Positions 8,720-17,552 of a stretch of 64,000 bases of DNA are shown piece after piece (position 1 is the first letter of the stretch; every line of letters begins with the position of its first letter). The notes under the pieces are model-generated. The model was not told the origin of the DNA and did no database searches. It saw only the letters and a program-made list of their open reading frames with translations. Source of the stretch: Hyphomicrobiales bacterium (GTDB lineage: Bacteria > Pseudomonadota > Alphaproteobacteria > Rhizobiales > Beijerinckiaceae); contig CANGOE010000003.1 of the NCBI GenBank assembly GCA_947455455.1, positions 29,520 through 93,519 of the forward strand, read 5' to 3'. Made by a program: the position numbers and the translations under genes.

Positions 8720-9268
8720 ATGTTGCGTCTGTGGATGGTGCGTTTGTTGACGGTGTTTTGCGTATGTGCGGGGGTCCATTCCGGTTCTGCTGTGTGTGCG
8801 GCAGAGCTTAGGACCTGTTTTACCCCCGGCGAGGATTGCACCAGTCTGATTGTGCAACAGATCAACAATGCCAAATCCAGCGTGCTGGTGCAGGCCTATA
8901 GTTTCACCTCGGAGCCGATTATCGCGGCTTTGAGCCAAGCCAAGAAGCGCGGGGTCGATGTGCGGGCTATTCTGGATAAATCCAACGAGCAGGAGCGCTA
9001 TTCGGCCGCGACCTTCCTGACCAATCACGGCATTGCCGTGCTGATTGATGACAAGCCGGCGATTGCCCATAATAAAGTCATGGTGCTTGACGGGGTGGAC
9101 GTGATTACCGGCAGTTTCAATTTCACCAAGGCCGCGCAGGAGCGCAACGCCGAAAATGTGCTGGTGATCAAACAGGAACCGCAACTGGCCAAGGCCTATA
9201 CCGAGAATTGGAAGCGTCGCGCGGCCGCCTCGCGTCCCTATGATGATTTCAGGGACAAGCGCCGCTGA
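8720..9268 (+). CDS. Exported phospholipase-D-fold nuclease/phosphodiesterase
   Basis: A 182-residue single-HKD protein like the Nuc endonuclease of plasmid pKM101. The HKD motif is HNKVMVLDG followed by GSFNFT near residues 125-145. The fold start is also visible (SVLVQAYSFTS, VDVRAILDKS). The start at 8720 is supported by AAGGATCAAGGTG just upstream. It is followed by a signal peptide (LWMVRLLTVFCVCAGVHSG, cut near VCAAE), so the enzyme acts in the periplasm or outside. Single-HKD members work as dimers and typically degrade DNA without metal ions. A LysR gene follows after 25 bases on the same strand. Confidence 0.85.
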   Translation: MLRLWMVRLLTVFCVCAGVHSGSAVCAAELRTCFTPGEDCTSLIVQQINNAKSSVLVQAYSFTSEPIIAALSQAKKRGVDVRAILDKSNEQERYSAATFLTNHGIAVLIDDKPAIAHNKVMVLDGVDVITGSFNFTKAAQERNAENVLVIKQEPQLAKAYTENWKRRAAASRPYDDFRDKRR

Positions 9269-9293
9269 CATAACGGGCAATCGGGATCGGGAC

Positions 9294-10193
9294 ATGTCAT
9301 TATATCACCATGATCTGCAATCCCTGCGGCTGTTTGTCGCCATTTGCCATTTGCGCAGTGTGAGCCGGGCGGCCGAGCAGTTCAATCTGGCCATTTCAGC
9401 GGCCAGCCGCCGCTTGCGTCTGCTCGAGGATGAAGTGGGTGCGTCTCTGGTGACCCGGATGGCGCATGGGGTCGAACCGACCATGGCAGGGCTGACCACC
9501 CTGCGCTATGCCGAAAGCGTGTTGCGTTTGGCCGACGGGTTGGCGGCCAGCATGAGCGAGCATCATTCGGGCGTCAGGGGGCGGGTGCGGGTCTCGGCCT
9601 CCTCCTCGGCGCTGGTGCACCGGCTGGCGGGTGATCTGGCGGAATTTGTGCAAACCCATCCCGATATCCGTATTGATCTGGAAGAACGCCCCTCCGGCGA
9701 AACCATCAGCCAGATGGCGCGCGGACAGGCCGATATGGGAGTCTTCATCCGTGGTGTGCCGACCAGCGGCCTGCAGGTCTGGCCCTATGCGCAGGACAGA
9801 TTGTCGCTGGCTGTCTACCCGACCCATCGGCTCGCCGAACAGGATTCGGTGCAGTTCAGGGATCTGCTGAATGATGATTTCGTGGCTCTCGAAGTCGGCT
9901 CGGCCATTTACCGCCTGATGGCAGAGAAAGCCCGCGAACAGGGCCGCTATCTCAAAACCCGCGTGCAGGTCCGCAGTTTCGAGGTGATGTGCCAGATGAT
10001 CCGCAGTGGCCTGGGGATCGGTATTCTGCCCGAAGAGGCCCTGCGTCCGCTGGCCAGCGCGCTCGGTCTGTCCCTGATCCGGCTGGAGGAAGATTGGGCC
10101 ATCCGCCACATCGATATCGGCGTGCATGCAGGGCATGATATCGCCCCGCCAACCAAGCGTTTGCTCAATGCGCTGTGTGGGGTTGTGCTGTGA
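9294..10193 (+). CDS. LysR-family transcriptional regulator
   Basis: 299 residues, the standard LysR length. The N-terminal winged helix-turn-helix is clear (LFVAICHLRSVSRAAEQFN, then SAASRRLRLLEDEVG). The rest is a periplasmic-binding-like effector domain with HPDIRIDLEERPSGE near residue 120. The ATG at 9294 is chosen because it gives the normal N terminus; the upstream track start lacks support. It lies just before the large catabolic operon in the same direction. Two T-N11-A dyads lie in the gap between them, so it probably controls that operon in response to a pathway intermediate. Confidence 0.9.
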   Translation: MSLYHHDLQSLRLFVAICHLRSVSRAAEQFNLAISAASRRLRLLEDEVGASLVTRMAHGVEPTMAGLTTLRYAESVLRLADGLAASMSEHHSGVRGRVRVSASSSALVHRLAGDLAEFVQTHPDIRIDLEERPSGETISQMARGQADMGVFIRGVPTSGLQVWPYAQDRLSLAVYPTHRLAEQDSVQFRDLLNDDFVALEVGSAIYRLMAEKAREQGRYLKTRVQVRSFEVMCQMIRSGLGIGILPEEALRPLASALGLSLIRLEEDWAIRHIDIGVHAGHDIAPPTKRLLNALCGVVL

Positions 10194-10200
10194 TTATGGT

Positions 10201-10248
10201 TTCTTCAAATTAGAAATCTGCCTGCGTTCTTTTCTTATTTCCAATAAG
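10201..10248 (+). promoter_or_regulatory. Two LysR-type T-N11-A dyads
   Basis: TTCTTCAAATTAGAA (10201-10215) and CTTATTTCCAATAAG (10234-10248) are 15-bp inverted repeats of the kind bound by LysR proteins. Their centres are 33 bases apart, fitting an upstream recognition site and a promoter-proximal activation site. They lie 46 to 93 bases before the acyl-CoA dehydrogenase start. The sites are read directly from the sequence; binding by the adjacent LysR is inferred. Confidence 0.55.
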
Positions 10249-10293
10249 CGGGATTGCCCTCTAGTCTGCTTCAGATGACAAGAGGATGACACC

Positions 10294-11463
10294 GTGCCGA
10301 TATCGATCCCTCTCTATGATGACCACAAGGATTTGCGCGAGGCTGTTGCGGCTTTGTGCGGCAAGTTCGACGGCGCCTATTGGCGCGAGATCGACGAGGA
10401 GCGCGGTTATCCCGAAGCCTTCGCCAAAGCCTTGACCGAGGCCGGCTGGCTGGCCGCTCTGATTCCCGAAGAATATGGCGGGGCAGGGCTGGGGCTGACA
10501 GAAGCCTCGATCATCATGGAAGAGATCAACCGTTCTGGCGGCAATTCCGGTGCGGTCCATGGGCAGATGTATAATATGTCGACCCTGTTGCGGGCCGGTT
10601 CCGAAGACCAGAAAAAGAAATATCTGCCACGCATTGCCGCAGGTGAATTGCGGATGCAGTCGATGGCGGTGACGGAACCGACCACGGGCACCGATACGAC
10701 CAAGCTCAAAACCACTGCCACCCGTCGCGGCAATCATTTCGTGCTCAACGGACAGAAGGTCTGGACCTCGCGTGTGCAACATTCCGATCTGATGATCGTG
10801 CTGGCCCGCACCACGCCGCTCGATCAGGTGCGCAAGAAATCGGAAGGCCTGTCGGTGTTTCTGGTCGACATTGCCGAGGCGATGGACAAGGGCATGACCG
10901 TGCGGCCGATCCGCAACATGGTCAACCATGAAACCAATGAAGTGTTTTTCGATGATCTGGAAGTGCCAGCCGAAAACATGATCGGCGAGGAAAACAAGGG
11001 CTTCCGCATCATTCTCGAAGGGTTGAATGCCGAACGGGTGCTGATTGCCGCCGAATGTATCGGGGATGCCTATTGGTTTATCGACAAGGCCTCTGCCTAT
11101 GGCAAGGAACGGATCGTGTTCGACCGGCCGATCGGCCAAAATCAGGGGATCCAGTTCCCGATTGCCAAATCCCACATTGCCACCAAGGCCGCCGATGCGA
11201 TCCGCTATCAGGCGGCGGCCCTGCATGATGCCGGTTTGCCCTATGGCACCGAGGCCAATATGGCCAAAATGCTGTGCGCGGATGCCTCGTGGGAAGCGGC
11301 CAATGCCTGTTTGCAGACGCATGGCGGCTTCGGTTTTGCCGCCGAATATGATGTGGAACGCAAATTCCGTGAAACCCGCCTCTATCAGGTTGCGCCCATC
11401 TCGACCAATCTGATTTTGGCCTATGTCGGCGAGCATGTGCTCGGCCTGCCGCGCTCGTACTGA
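10294..11463 (+). CDS. Acyl-CoA dehydrogenase
   Basis: 389 residues with a GTG start and GAGG eight bases before it. It has the family's N-terminal helical domain (LIPEEYGGAGLGLTEA), the middle beta domain (MAVTEPTTGTDT, GQKVWTS) and the C-terminal helical domain (QTHGGFGFAAEYDVERKFRE). It would oxidise an acyl-CoA to the enoyl-CoA using FAD and pass electrons to ETF. The usual medium-chain catalytic glutamate position holds Pro368 (YQVAPIS). However, Glu247 in NAERVLIA sits where isovaleryl-CoA and long-chain dehydrogenases keep their base, so it is probably active. It is the first gene of a ten-gene operon. Confidence 0.92.
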   Translation: MPISIPLYDDHKDLREAVAALCGKFDGAYWREIDEERGYPEAFAKALTEAGWLAALIPEEYGGAGLGLTEASIIMEEINRSGGNSGAVHGQMYNMSTLLRAGSEDQKKKYLPRIAAGELRMQSMAVTEPTTGTDTTKLKTTATRRGNHFVLNGQKVWTSRVQHSDLMIVLARTTPLDQVRKKSEGLSVFLVDIAEAMDKGMTVRPIRNMVNHETNEVFFDDLEVPAENMIGEENKGFRIILEGLNAERVLIAAECIGDAYWFIDKASAYGKERIVFDRPIGQNQGIQFPIAKSHIATKAADAIRYQAAALHDAGLPYGTEANMAKMLCADASWEAANACLQTHGGFGFAAEYDVERKFRETRLYQVAPISTNLILAYVGEHVLGLPRSY

Positions 11464-11472
11464 GGGATGGTG

Positions 11473-12756
11473 ATGGCAGTCAGCGGATCGACCAGACCGA
11501 CACTGCCACTTCCCCCCTTGCCGACGGGCGCTCCGACTTTGGATGCCTATGGGGCTTTTGTCGCTCCTGCGCCGGACGTGGTTGCTGGGCATGGTGTTCT
11601 GGCGGGTGTGTCGCTGGCGATCAAGGATCTGCTGGTCTTTGGTGACCGGGTCCCGCTCTGCGGGCTGTCGGCGGCTCCTTTCGAGGCTCTCGGCCCTTCA
11701 TCGCCTGTTGTGGCCCGTCTGGTGGGTGAGGGGGCTTCGTTTGCCGGTTTTACCACACTGACGGCGCTGGCCTACGAGCCTTCGGGCGTGAATATCGATG
11801 GCACAAGGCCGCGTAATCCGTGGCATGGCGATTATATTTGCGGCGGGTCCAGTTCGGGTTCGGCTGTCGCAGTGGCGGCGGGGCTGGTTGATCTGGCGCT
11901 GGGATCCGACACCGCGGGTTCGTTGCGGATTCCAGCCCAATGTTCTGGCGTGGCTTCATGGAAGCCAAGTTTCGGCCTGTTGTCGCTTGAGGGCGTGATG
12001 CCTTTGGCTCCTTCGCTGGATTGCCTTGGGTTTATGGCCCGCGATGCGGATTTGCTGGCGCTTGTCGCCGGATTGTTTGCCGAACCGGCCCGCCATGTGG
12101 CTCGCGTGGCTGTTGCGCGCGATCTGCTCGCAGGATGCGATCCCGACATTGCCGCAATGGTCGAACGCACCATCCAGATGCTTGATCGCTTGGAGATCGC
12201 AAGGCGGGATGTGGCGATCAGACCGCTTGTGGCGCAAGCCGATGCACCGGTGTTCCGGCTCCTGATGGGCGAGGCCTATCGCTCCTTTGCGCCATTGTTA
12301 CACAGCACTAGGTTGCCTGCCGAATTGGCCAAGCGTCTGGACAAAGGATCAGCCGTGTCCGATGCCGATCTGGTGCAGGCCCGTGATGCGCTGGATGGTC
12401 TTCACAGCGAATGGTCCACCGCGCTGTTTGCCGACAATGACTGTCTGCTCCTGCCGGTGATGCCTGTCACAACACCGACGGTTGATGCCTGCACACAGGG
12501 CCATGCCGATTTTGCCCCGCGCCATCTCTATGCGCTGTCGGAATTCACCCGCTTTGTGAACGGGCTTGGTTTGCCCGCTGTCGCCCTGCCGATGGGATGT
12601 GATACACGCGGCTTGCCGATGGCGATGCAGTTGGTCGGGCCGAAAGGCTCCGATCGGGCCTTGCTGGCACTGGCCGGACAGTTGCAGACCTTGCGCGGGG
12701 AATTCAACGCGCCTGTTTCTTTTCCCTCCGATCCATCGGGTAAGATTGCACCATGA
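11473..12756 (+). CDS. Amidase-signature hydrolase
   Basis: 427 residues. All parts of the Ser-cisSer-Lys triad are visible: Lys in AIKDLLVF, the cis-Ser region GGSSSGSAVAVA, and the nucleophile in GSDTAGSLRIPA. Such enzymes hydrolyse carboxamides to the acid plus ammonia or amine, and resemble AtzF and GatA. The ATG at 11473 has GAGGG seven bases upstream; the track's start at 11467 is too close to that site. It lies 9 bases after the acyl-CoA dehydrogenase and overlaps the CoA-transferase gene by four bases (ATGA). The context suggests release of a free acid that is then activated as a CoA ester. Confidence 0.92.
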   Translation: MAVSGSTRPTLPLPPLPTGAPTLDAYGAFVAPAPDVVAGHGVLAGVSLAIKDLLVFGDRVPLCGLSAAPFEALGPSSPVVARLVGEGASFAGFTTLTALAYEPSGVNIDGTRPRNPWHGDYICGGSSSGSAVAVAAGLVDLALGSDTAGSLRIPAQCSGVASWKPSFGLLSLEGVMPLAPSLDCLGFMARDADLLALVAGLFAEPARHVARVAVARDLLAGCDPDIAAMVERTIQMLDRLEIARRDVAIRPLVAQADAPVFRLLMGEAYRSFAPLLHSTRLPAELAKRLDKGSAVSDADLVQARDALDGLHSEWSTALFADNDCLLLPVMPVTTPTVDACTQGHADFAPRHLYALSEFTRFVNGLGLPAVALPMGCDTRGLPMAMQLVGPKGSDRALLALAGQLQTLRGEFNAPVSFPSDPSGKIAP

Positions 12757-13946
12757 CAAGTCCGACAAAACCGACAGCTTTGGATCATTTGCGCGTGCTG
12801 GATCTGACACGTGTCAGGGCAGGGCCGACCTGTTGCCGGATTCTGGCCGATTTCGGGGCCGATGTGATCAAGATCGAGGCCCCCGACGGGGTGGATCCGA
12901 ATGAGGGCATGTCCGGTCCGCGTCTTGGCTATGACATGCAAAACCTGCATCGCAACAAGCGGTCGATCACCCTCAATTTGAAAAAGCCGGAAGGCCTGTC
13001 GGTCTTTATGGATCTGGTGCGCAAGGCCGATGTGGTGGTCGAAAACTACCGCCCCGATGTCAAAGACCGGATGGGCATCGATTATGAATCCCTGAAATCG
13101 GTGAACCCGCGCATTATCCTGTGCTCGATTTCCGGTTTCGGGCAGGACGGGCCCTATCGCAACCGCGCCGGATTTGACCAGATCGCCCAGGGCATGGGCG
13201 GGTTGATGTGGGTCACGGGCTTGCCCGAACAGGGGCCGGTGCGTGCAGGGATTGCGGTCGCCGATACATCGGCAGGGCTTTATGCCGCAACCGGTATTCT
13301 GGTGGCGCTGGCGGAGCGCGAAAAATCCGGCCTTGGCCAATGGGTGCATACCTCTTTGTTGCAGGCCCAGATTGCCGTATGCGATTTTCAGGCGGCGCGC
13401 TGGCTGGTTGACCATGCCGTGCCGCCGCAAGCAGGCAATGACCATCCCTATTCAACCCCGATGGGGGTGCTGGCCACGATCGACGGGTATATCAATCTCG
13501 GTGTCGGTGGTGACGGCCAGTGGCAGGCCCTGTGCGCGGCCATGGAAAGGCCCGATCTGGCCGCTGATCCCGATTATCTGACACAAACCGAGCGCTTCAA
13601 ACACCGCCAGCAATTGATGCCGATCCTCGCAGAGATTTTTGCCACCGAGACCTCGGCCCATTGGCTCTCTTTGCTGGAACGGCACGGCGTGCCGTGCGGG
13701 CCGATCTATAAAATGGACGAGGTGTTTGCCGACCCGCAGGTCCGGCATCTGAAGATGGCCGAGAGCGTGGCCCATCCCGATTTGGGCGAGATCGAACTGG
13801 TGGCACAACCGCTCGTCCTCTCGCGCACGCCGGCCGCCTTGATGTATCCTTTGCCAGCCAAAGGCGCACAGACCGAAGCTGTGTTGCGTGAGGCAGGCTA
13901 TGATGACGACAGCATTTCCCGTTTGCGCCATGCGCAAGTGGTCTGA
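12753..13946 (+). CDS. CaiB/BaiF (family III) CoA-transferase
   Basis: 397 residues. The characteristic N terminus (LRVLDLTRVRAGPTCCRILADFGADVIKIE) is present, as are NKRSITLNLKKPEG, VVVENYRPDV and the GFGQDGPY segment. The aspartate expected to form the acyl anhydride probably lies in AVADTSAG, near residue 171. These enzymes move CoA between carboxylic acids without ATP. Translational coupling with the upstream amidase suggests that the acid it releases is activated here, but the CoA donor and acceptor cannot be read from the sequence. Confidence 0.92.
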   Translation: MTSPTKPTALDHLRVLDLTRVRAGPTCCRILADFGADVIKIEAPDGVDPNEGMSGPRLGYDMQNLHRNKRSITLNLKKPEGLSVFMDLVRKADVVVENYRPDVKDRMGIDYESLKSVNPRIILCSISGFGQDGPYRNRAGFDQIAQGMGGLMWVTGLPEQGPVRAGIAVADTSAGLYAATGILVALAEREKSGLGQWVHTSLLQAQIAVCDFQAARWLVDHAVPPQAGNDHPYSTPMGVLATIDGYINLGVGGDGQWQALCAAMERPDLAADPDYLTQTERFKHRQQLMPILAEIFATETSAHWLSLLERHGVPCGPIYKMDEVFADPQVRHLKMAESVAHPDLGEIELVAQPLVLSRTPAALMYPLPAKGAQTEAVLREAGYDDDSISRLRHAQVV

Positions 13947-13961
13947 GCCGGAGAACCGTGG

Positions 13962-14804
13962 ATGAGCGATAGCCAGAGCGCCAAGATCCCAAAAGATCTG
14001 ATCCAAAAAGACGCGTTGCCTGCCTGTCGCATCCGCTACGAGGTCGAGGGGGCCGTGGCCCGTCTGATTATCGACCAGCCGCAACGGATGAATGCCATGG
14101 CTTTGACCATGTGGGAGAGCCTGCCTGAATTGCTGGCGCGGGCCGAACAGGATCCGGCTGTTGTCTGCATTAGCGTGGAAGGCGAGGGCGAACGGGCTTT
14201 TTGTGCCGGCGCTGATATTTCGCAATTCGGTGATAACCGTTCGGGGGCCGATGCGGTTGCCCATTATGACAGGGCTGTGGAGGCGGGCAATCGGGCTTTG
14301 GCGGAAGTGTCCAAGCCGACTATTGCTGTCATTCGCGGCGTTTGCTTTGGCGGCGGTTTCGGACTGGCGCTGTGCTGTGATTTGCGCATTGCGCGGGACG
14401 ATGCCCGCTTCCGGATTCCTGCGGCCCGGCTGGGCCTCGGTTATGGTTTTGCCGGGACTGAATTGCTGGTGCGTAAACTCGGCATGGGTCCGGTCGCCGA
14501 TCTTTTGTTGAGTGCGCGCATCATCGGAGCGGATGAGGCCAAAAGCATGGGCATTATCAATGCCCTGTTTGCCCGTGAGAGCTTCGAGCAGGAGGCCGCC
14601 GCCTATCTGGCGCGGATCGCCGCCAATGCGCCTATTACCCTGAAAGCCACCAAACGGGCTTTGATCGAACTCACGCGGAACGAAACCGCACGCGACATCA
14701 GTGCTGTCGATGCCTTGGTCAGCCAAGCCTTTGCCAGTGCGGATTATCTGGAGGGCCAAGCGGCCTTTCGGGACAAACGGGATCCGGTTTTCAAAGGAGC
14801 ATAG
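13962..14804 (+). CDS. Enoyl-CoA hydratase/isomerase-family (crotonase-fold) protein
   Basis: 280 residues. The crotonase fold and oxyanion hole are intact (FCAGADISQFG; GVCFGGGFGLALCCD). The two glutamates that make a true hydratase are absent: the first position is Gly134 (GGGFGLA, where hydratases have GGxxELA) and the second is Ala154 (IPAARLG, where they have PEILLG). The 20-residue spacing matches the canonical pair, so the alignment is firm. It should still bind an acyl-CoA and stabilise an enolate. Likely reactions are isomerisation, C-C or thioester cleavage, or dehalogenation-type chemistry rather than simple hydration. It is embedded in the operon 15 bases after the CoA-transferase. 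Confidence 0.88.
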   Translation: MSDSQSAKIPKDLIQKDALPACRIRYEVEGAVARLIIDQPQRMNAMALTMWESLPELLARAEQDPAVVCISVEGEGERAFCAGADISQFGDNRSGADAVAHYDRAVEAGNRALAEVSKPTIAVIRGVCFGGGFGLALCCDLRIARDDARFRIPAARLGLGYGFAGTELLVRKLGMGPVADLLLSARIIGADEAKSMGIINALFARESFEQEAAAYLARIAANAPITLKATKRALIELTRNETARDISAVDALVSQAFASADYLEGQAAFRDKRDPVFKGA

Positions 14805-14834
14805 TCGGATCACACTGGGGCAACAAAGGATAGG

Positions 14835-15827
14835 ATGATCAAGATGAAGCGTCGAAGCATTCTCAAGGCTACACTGGCTCTTTCCATGGCCAGCGCACTT
14901 CCTGCCGTCGCATTTGCACAGACGGCAGCCCTGAATCCGCCAGTCAGTCTGACCGTCGGCTACCAGAAGGTCGGACATCTGGCACCGATGATTCTGATTG
15001 CCGATGATCTGAAAAAGCAGGGTGTCGACATCAAGCTGGTTGAATTCGCCCGTTATGCCGATGCCCGCACCGCCTTGCTGGCCGGATCGCTGGATGTGGC
15101 CTCGATCGGTCCTGCCGATCTGGCGATTGCCCTGGCCAATGGCTCGACCAATCTGGTCGGGATCATGGGTGTCGGTTCCTCGCCCAAATATGTGATTGCC
15201 AAAAAGGGTCTGAAATTCGATTCATGGGATGACATCAAAGGCAAAAAGATAGCCATTGCGCCCGGTTCCGCCGTCTGGTTCCAGTTTGCCGCAACCCTGA
15301 CCGAGAAGGGAATTCCCTATAATTCCTTCAATTCGGTCAATATTCAGGGTGGCGGGGCCAATTTCGATGCCGCTTTGGAAAAAGGCGAAGTCGATGCCAT
15401 CGTGACATGGGAACCGTTTGAATCGATCCCGGTCATGAAGGGGTACGGTTATTTCGCCAAAAATCTTGATTATTCGATCTCCAAATCGGTCGGAGCCGAA
15501 TTGGGCATGCTGGCGGCGAGCAAGGAGGTTGCCACCTCCAAGCGTGCGGCTGTCGAGCGCGTGGTCAATGCCTATGTCGCCAAGATGAAAGAGCTTGAGG
15601 CTTCGCCGGCCAAATTCGGCACGGCCATTGCCCAGTTGACGGGCCTTGAAGCCGATGTTTCGGCTGAAATTGCCAAAGTGATCAAGCTCGGCCCGGTGAT
15701 TACCCCGGACCAGATCAAGCGTCAGGCCAAGGCCTTCAATGAATTGGGCGTGATCCCGAAAGATGTGTCCGGTGACATTGAAAAATACTGGGATGCCAGT
15801 TTCCTCGATGCGGCCATGAAGAAATAA
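14835..15827 (+). CDS. ABC transporter substrate-binding protein, SsuA/TauA/NMT1-like
   Basis: 330 residues with a signal peptide (MKRRSILKATLALSMASALPAVAFAQ). The mature protein has the SsuA/NMT1-like pattern: LTVGYQKVGHLAPMI at the start, DVASIGPADLAIALANG, then GVGSSPKYVIAKKGLK and a second lobe with VDAIVTWEPFES. Relatives bind nitrate, taurine, alkanesulfonates, cyanate or pyrimidine precursors in the periplasm. AAAGGATAGG precedes the start. The permease and ATPase follow directly. Presence inside a CoA operon implies the ligand is the pathway's substrate, which is probably not sulfonate because no monooxygenase or sulfatase is nearby. Confidence 0.9.
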   Translation: MIKMKRRSILKATLALSMASALPAVAFAQTAALNPPVSLTVGYQKVGHLAPMILIADDLKKQGVDIKLVEFARYADARTALLAGSLDVASIGPADLAIALANGSTNLVGIMGVGSSPKYVIAKKGLKFDSWDDIKGKKIAIAPGSAVWFQFAATLTEKGIPYNSFNSVNIQGGGANFDAALEKGEVDAIVTWEPFESIPVMKGYGYFAKNLDYSISKSVGAELGMLAASKEVATSKRAAVERVVNAYVAKMKELEASPAKFGTAIAQLTGLEADVSAEIAKVIKLGPVITPDQIKRQAKAFNELGVIPKDVSGDIEKYWDASFLDAAMKK

Positions 15828-15911
15828 GCATCGGGTCGTCATGACTAACCGGCGGGCGGATCATCCTGCCCGCCGGTGACTTGCCCGATCCATCGGGTTT
15901 TTGCGGGGGGT

Positions 15912-16763
15912 ATGATGTCGAAAGCCGAAAGCAAAACTGTGTCGCTGGTCCCGGCCCAATTATGGGGACGGTTGCGCAAAACCGTGCTGGCACTGGTTCT
16001 GCCTGTCACACTCGTCTGGCTGTGGCAGTTGGCGGGCACCGACGGGGCGATTGCCGGAGGCGCTTTGCCGACACCGGACCGTGTCTGGGCGGCGTGGATG
16101 AAATGGGCTTTCGGCACCTCGACCTTCGGCCTCAATCCCTATATCGGCACATGGACGCAAAGCCTGTGGTTTTCTGCCGGACGGGTGGTCTACGGTTTTG
16201 CGATAGCGATTGCGGTGGGCGTGCCGATCGGCATGATCATCGGCTGGTCCAAACTGGCTTCGGCGATGATCGACCCGACCATCCAGTGGTTGCGGCCGGT
16301 GCCGATTACCGCATGGTTGCCGATTTCCATTGCGATTTTCGGGATTCGTGATTTCGGTGCGGTGTTTCTGATCACCATCGGGGCGTTCTATCCGATTGTC
16401 ATCAACACAACCCAAGGCACGCGCGATGTCGATAAAAACTGGATCCGCGCCGCGCTGATGATGGGGGCGGGACAGCGCGATGTTCTGACCCGTGTGGTTC
16501 TGCCTGCGGCCTTGCCGTCGATTTTTACCGGATTGCGGATCGGTCTGGGGATCGCCTGGACGGCGGTGATCGTGTCAGAGATGGTGGCGGTCAAATCCGG
16601 TCTCGGTTACGTCCTGTGGGATGCCTATTATGTCGGGCGGATGGATATTGTGATCGCCGATATGGTGTCGATCGGTCTGATGGGCTTTTTGTCCGATCTG
16701 CTGATCGTTTCCATTGAAATCTGGGCGCTGCGCTGGCGTCGCCTGCAATCTTTCGACGCTTGA
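15912..16763 (+). CDS. ABC transporter permease, SsuC/TauC-like
   Basis: 283 residues from the ATG at 15912 (15915 is equally possible; GGGGGG lies just upstream). It has about six membrane helices. The BPD permease coupling loop is visible in AALMMGAGQRDVLTRVVLPAALPSIFTGL. It forms the membrane channel for the binding protein upstream and pairs with the ATPase 14 bases downstream. The track start at 15876 adds an unlikely N terminus. Confidence 0.92.
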   Translation: MMSKAESKTVSLVPAQLWGRLRKTVLALVLPVTLVWLWQLAGTDGAIAGGALPTPDRVWAAWMKWAFGTSTFGLNPYIGTWTQSLWFSAGRVVYGFAIAIAVGVPIGMIIGWSKLASAMIDPTIQWLRPVPITAWLPISIAIFGIRDFGAVFLITIGAFYPIVINTTQGTRDVDKNWIRAALMMGAGQRDVLTRVVLPAALPSIFTGLRIGLGIAWTAVIVSEMVAVKSGLGYVLWDAYYVGRMDIVIADMVSIGLMGFLSDLLIVSIEIWALRWRRLQSFDA

Positions 16764-16777
16764 GCAGGGCCATGGTG

Positions 16778-17536
16778 ATGATCAACTTTTCAAAAGTCTC
16801 GAAGGTCTATGGCGGTGCGCAGGGTGTGCGGGCGCTGGATCAGGTCGATTTCAGTGTGGCCGAGGGCGAATTTGTCGCTTTGCTCGGCCCCTCCGGTTGC
16901 GGCAAATCCACCTTGCTCAATCTCGTCGCCGGTTTCGAAAAACTGACCGAGGGCGAGATGCTGTTTGACGGACAGGCCGTATCGCGGCCCGGTCCCGATC
17001 GCGGTGTGGTGTTTCAGGAAGCCTCGCTTCTGCCCTGGTTGACGGTGTGGGAGAATGTGGTGTTCGGCCCGAAAGTGCAGGGCCTGATGCGCAATGAATA
17101 TGAGCCGCGCGCCCATGAGATCCTGAAAATTGTCGGGTTGGAGGCCTTCCACAAGGCGCTTCCGGTGCAATTATCGGGCGGGATGCGCCAGCGTGTCGGC
17201 ATTGCGCGCGCTTTGGTGATGCAACCCAAAGCCCTGTTGATGGACGAGCCATTCGGAGCGCTGGATGCCCAGACCCGCCTGTCGATGCAACAGCTGTTGC
17301 TGGAGGTGTGGCAGAGGCTGAAAACCACCGTGCTGTTCGTCACCCATGATATCGACGAGGCGATTTTGCTGGCCGACCGTGTCTGCGTAATGACCGCCAG
17401 ACCGGGCCGCATCACCAAGGAAATTCCGATTGATTTGCGCCGTCCGCGTTCGATCGACGATCTGACCAACAGTGAGTTTACCCACTTCAAGGCGCAGATC
17501 ATGACCGAAATGCGCGGTGCCCATGATCCGCATTGA
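16778..17536 (+). CDS. ABC transporter ATP-binding protein, SsuB/TauB-like
   Basis: 252 residues. Walker A is GPSGCGKST, the signature LSGGMRQRVGIARAL, Walker B ALLMDEPFGALD and the switch histidine is in FVTHDIDEA. It energises the importer with the preceding permease and binding protein. The start is uncertain between ATG 16772 and ATG 16778; the latter gives a better nine-base distance from AGCAGG. The track start is a TTG further upstream. Confidence 0.93.
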   Translation: MINFSKVSKVYGGAQGVRALDQVDFSVAEGEFVALLGPSGCGKSTLLNLVAGFEKLTEGEMLFDGQAVSRPGPDRGVVFQEASLLPWLTVWENVVFGPKVQGLMRNEYEPRAHEILKIVGLEAFHKALPVQLSGGMRQRVGIARALVMQPKALLMDEPFGALDAQTRLSMQQLLLEVWQRLKTTVLFVTHDIDEAILLADRVCVMTARPGRITKEIPIDLRRPRSIDDLTNSEFTHFKAQIMTEMRGAHDPH

Positions 17537-17552
17537 TAAAGGAGTCTGATTG

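Noticed and set aside
10294-11463. Acyl-CoA dehydrogenase apparently lacking its catalytic glutamate (Pro368)
   Set aside because: Glu247 occupies the alternative base position used by isovaleryl-CoA and long-chain dehydrogenases, so loss of activity is not supported.
10261-11592. A 443-residue minus-strand ORF
   Set aside because: It lies antisense to the acyl-CoA dehydrogenase and shows the same His/Gln-rich shadow composition.
13452-14978. A 508-residue minus-strand ORF
   Set aside because: It is antisense to the CoA-transferase and crotonase genes, has no motif and no ribosome binding site; shadow ORF.
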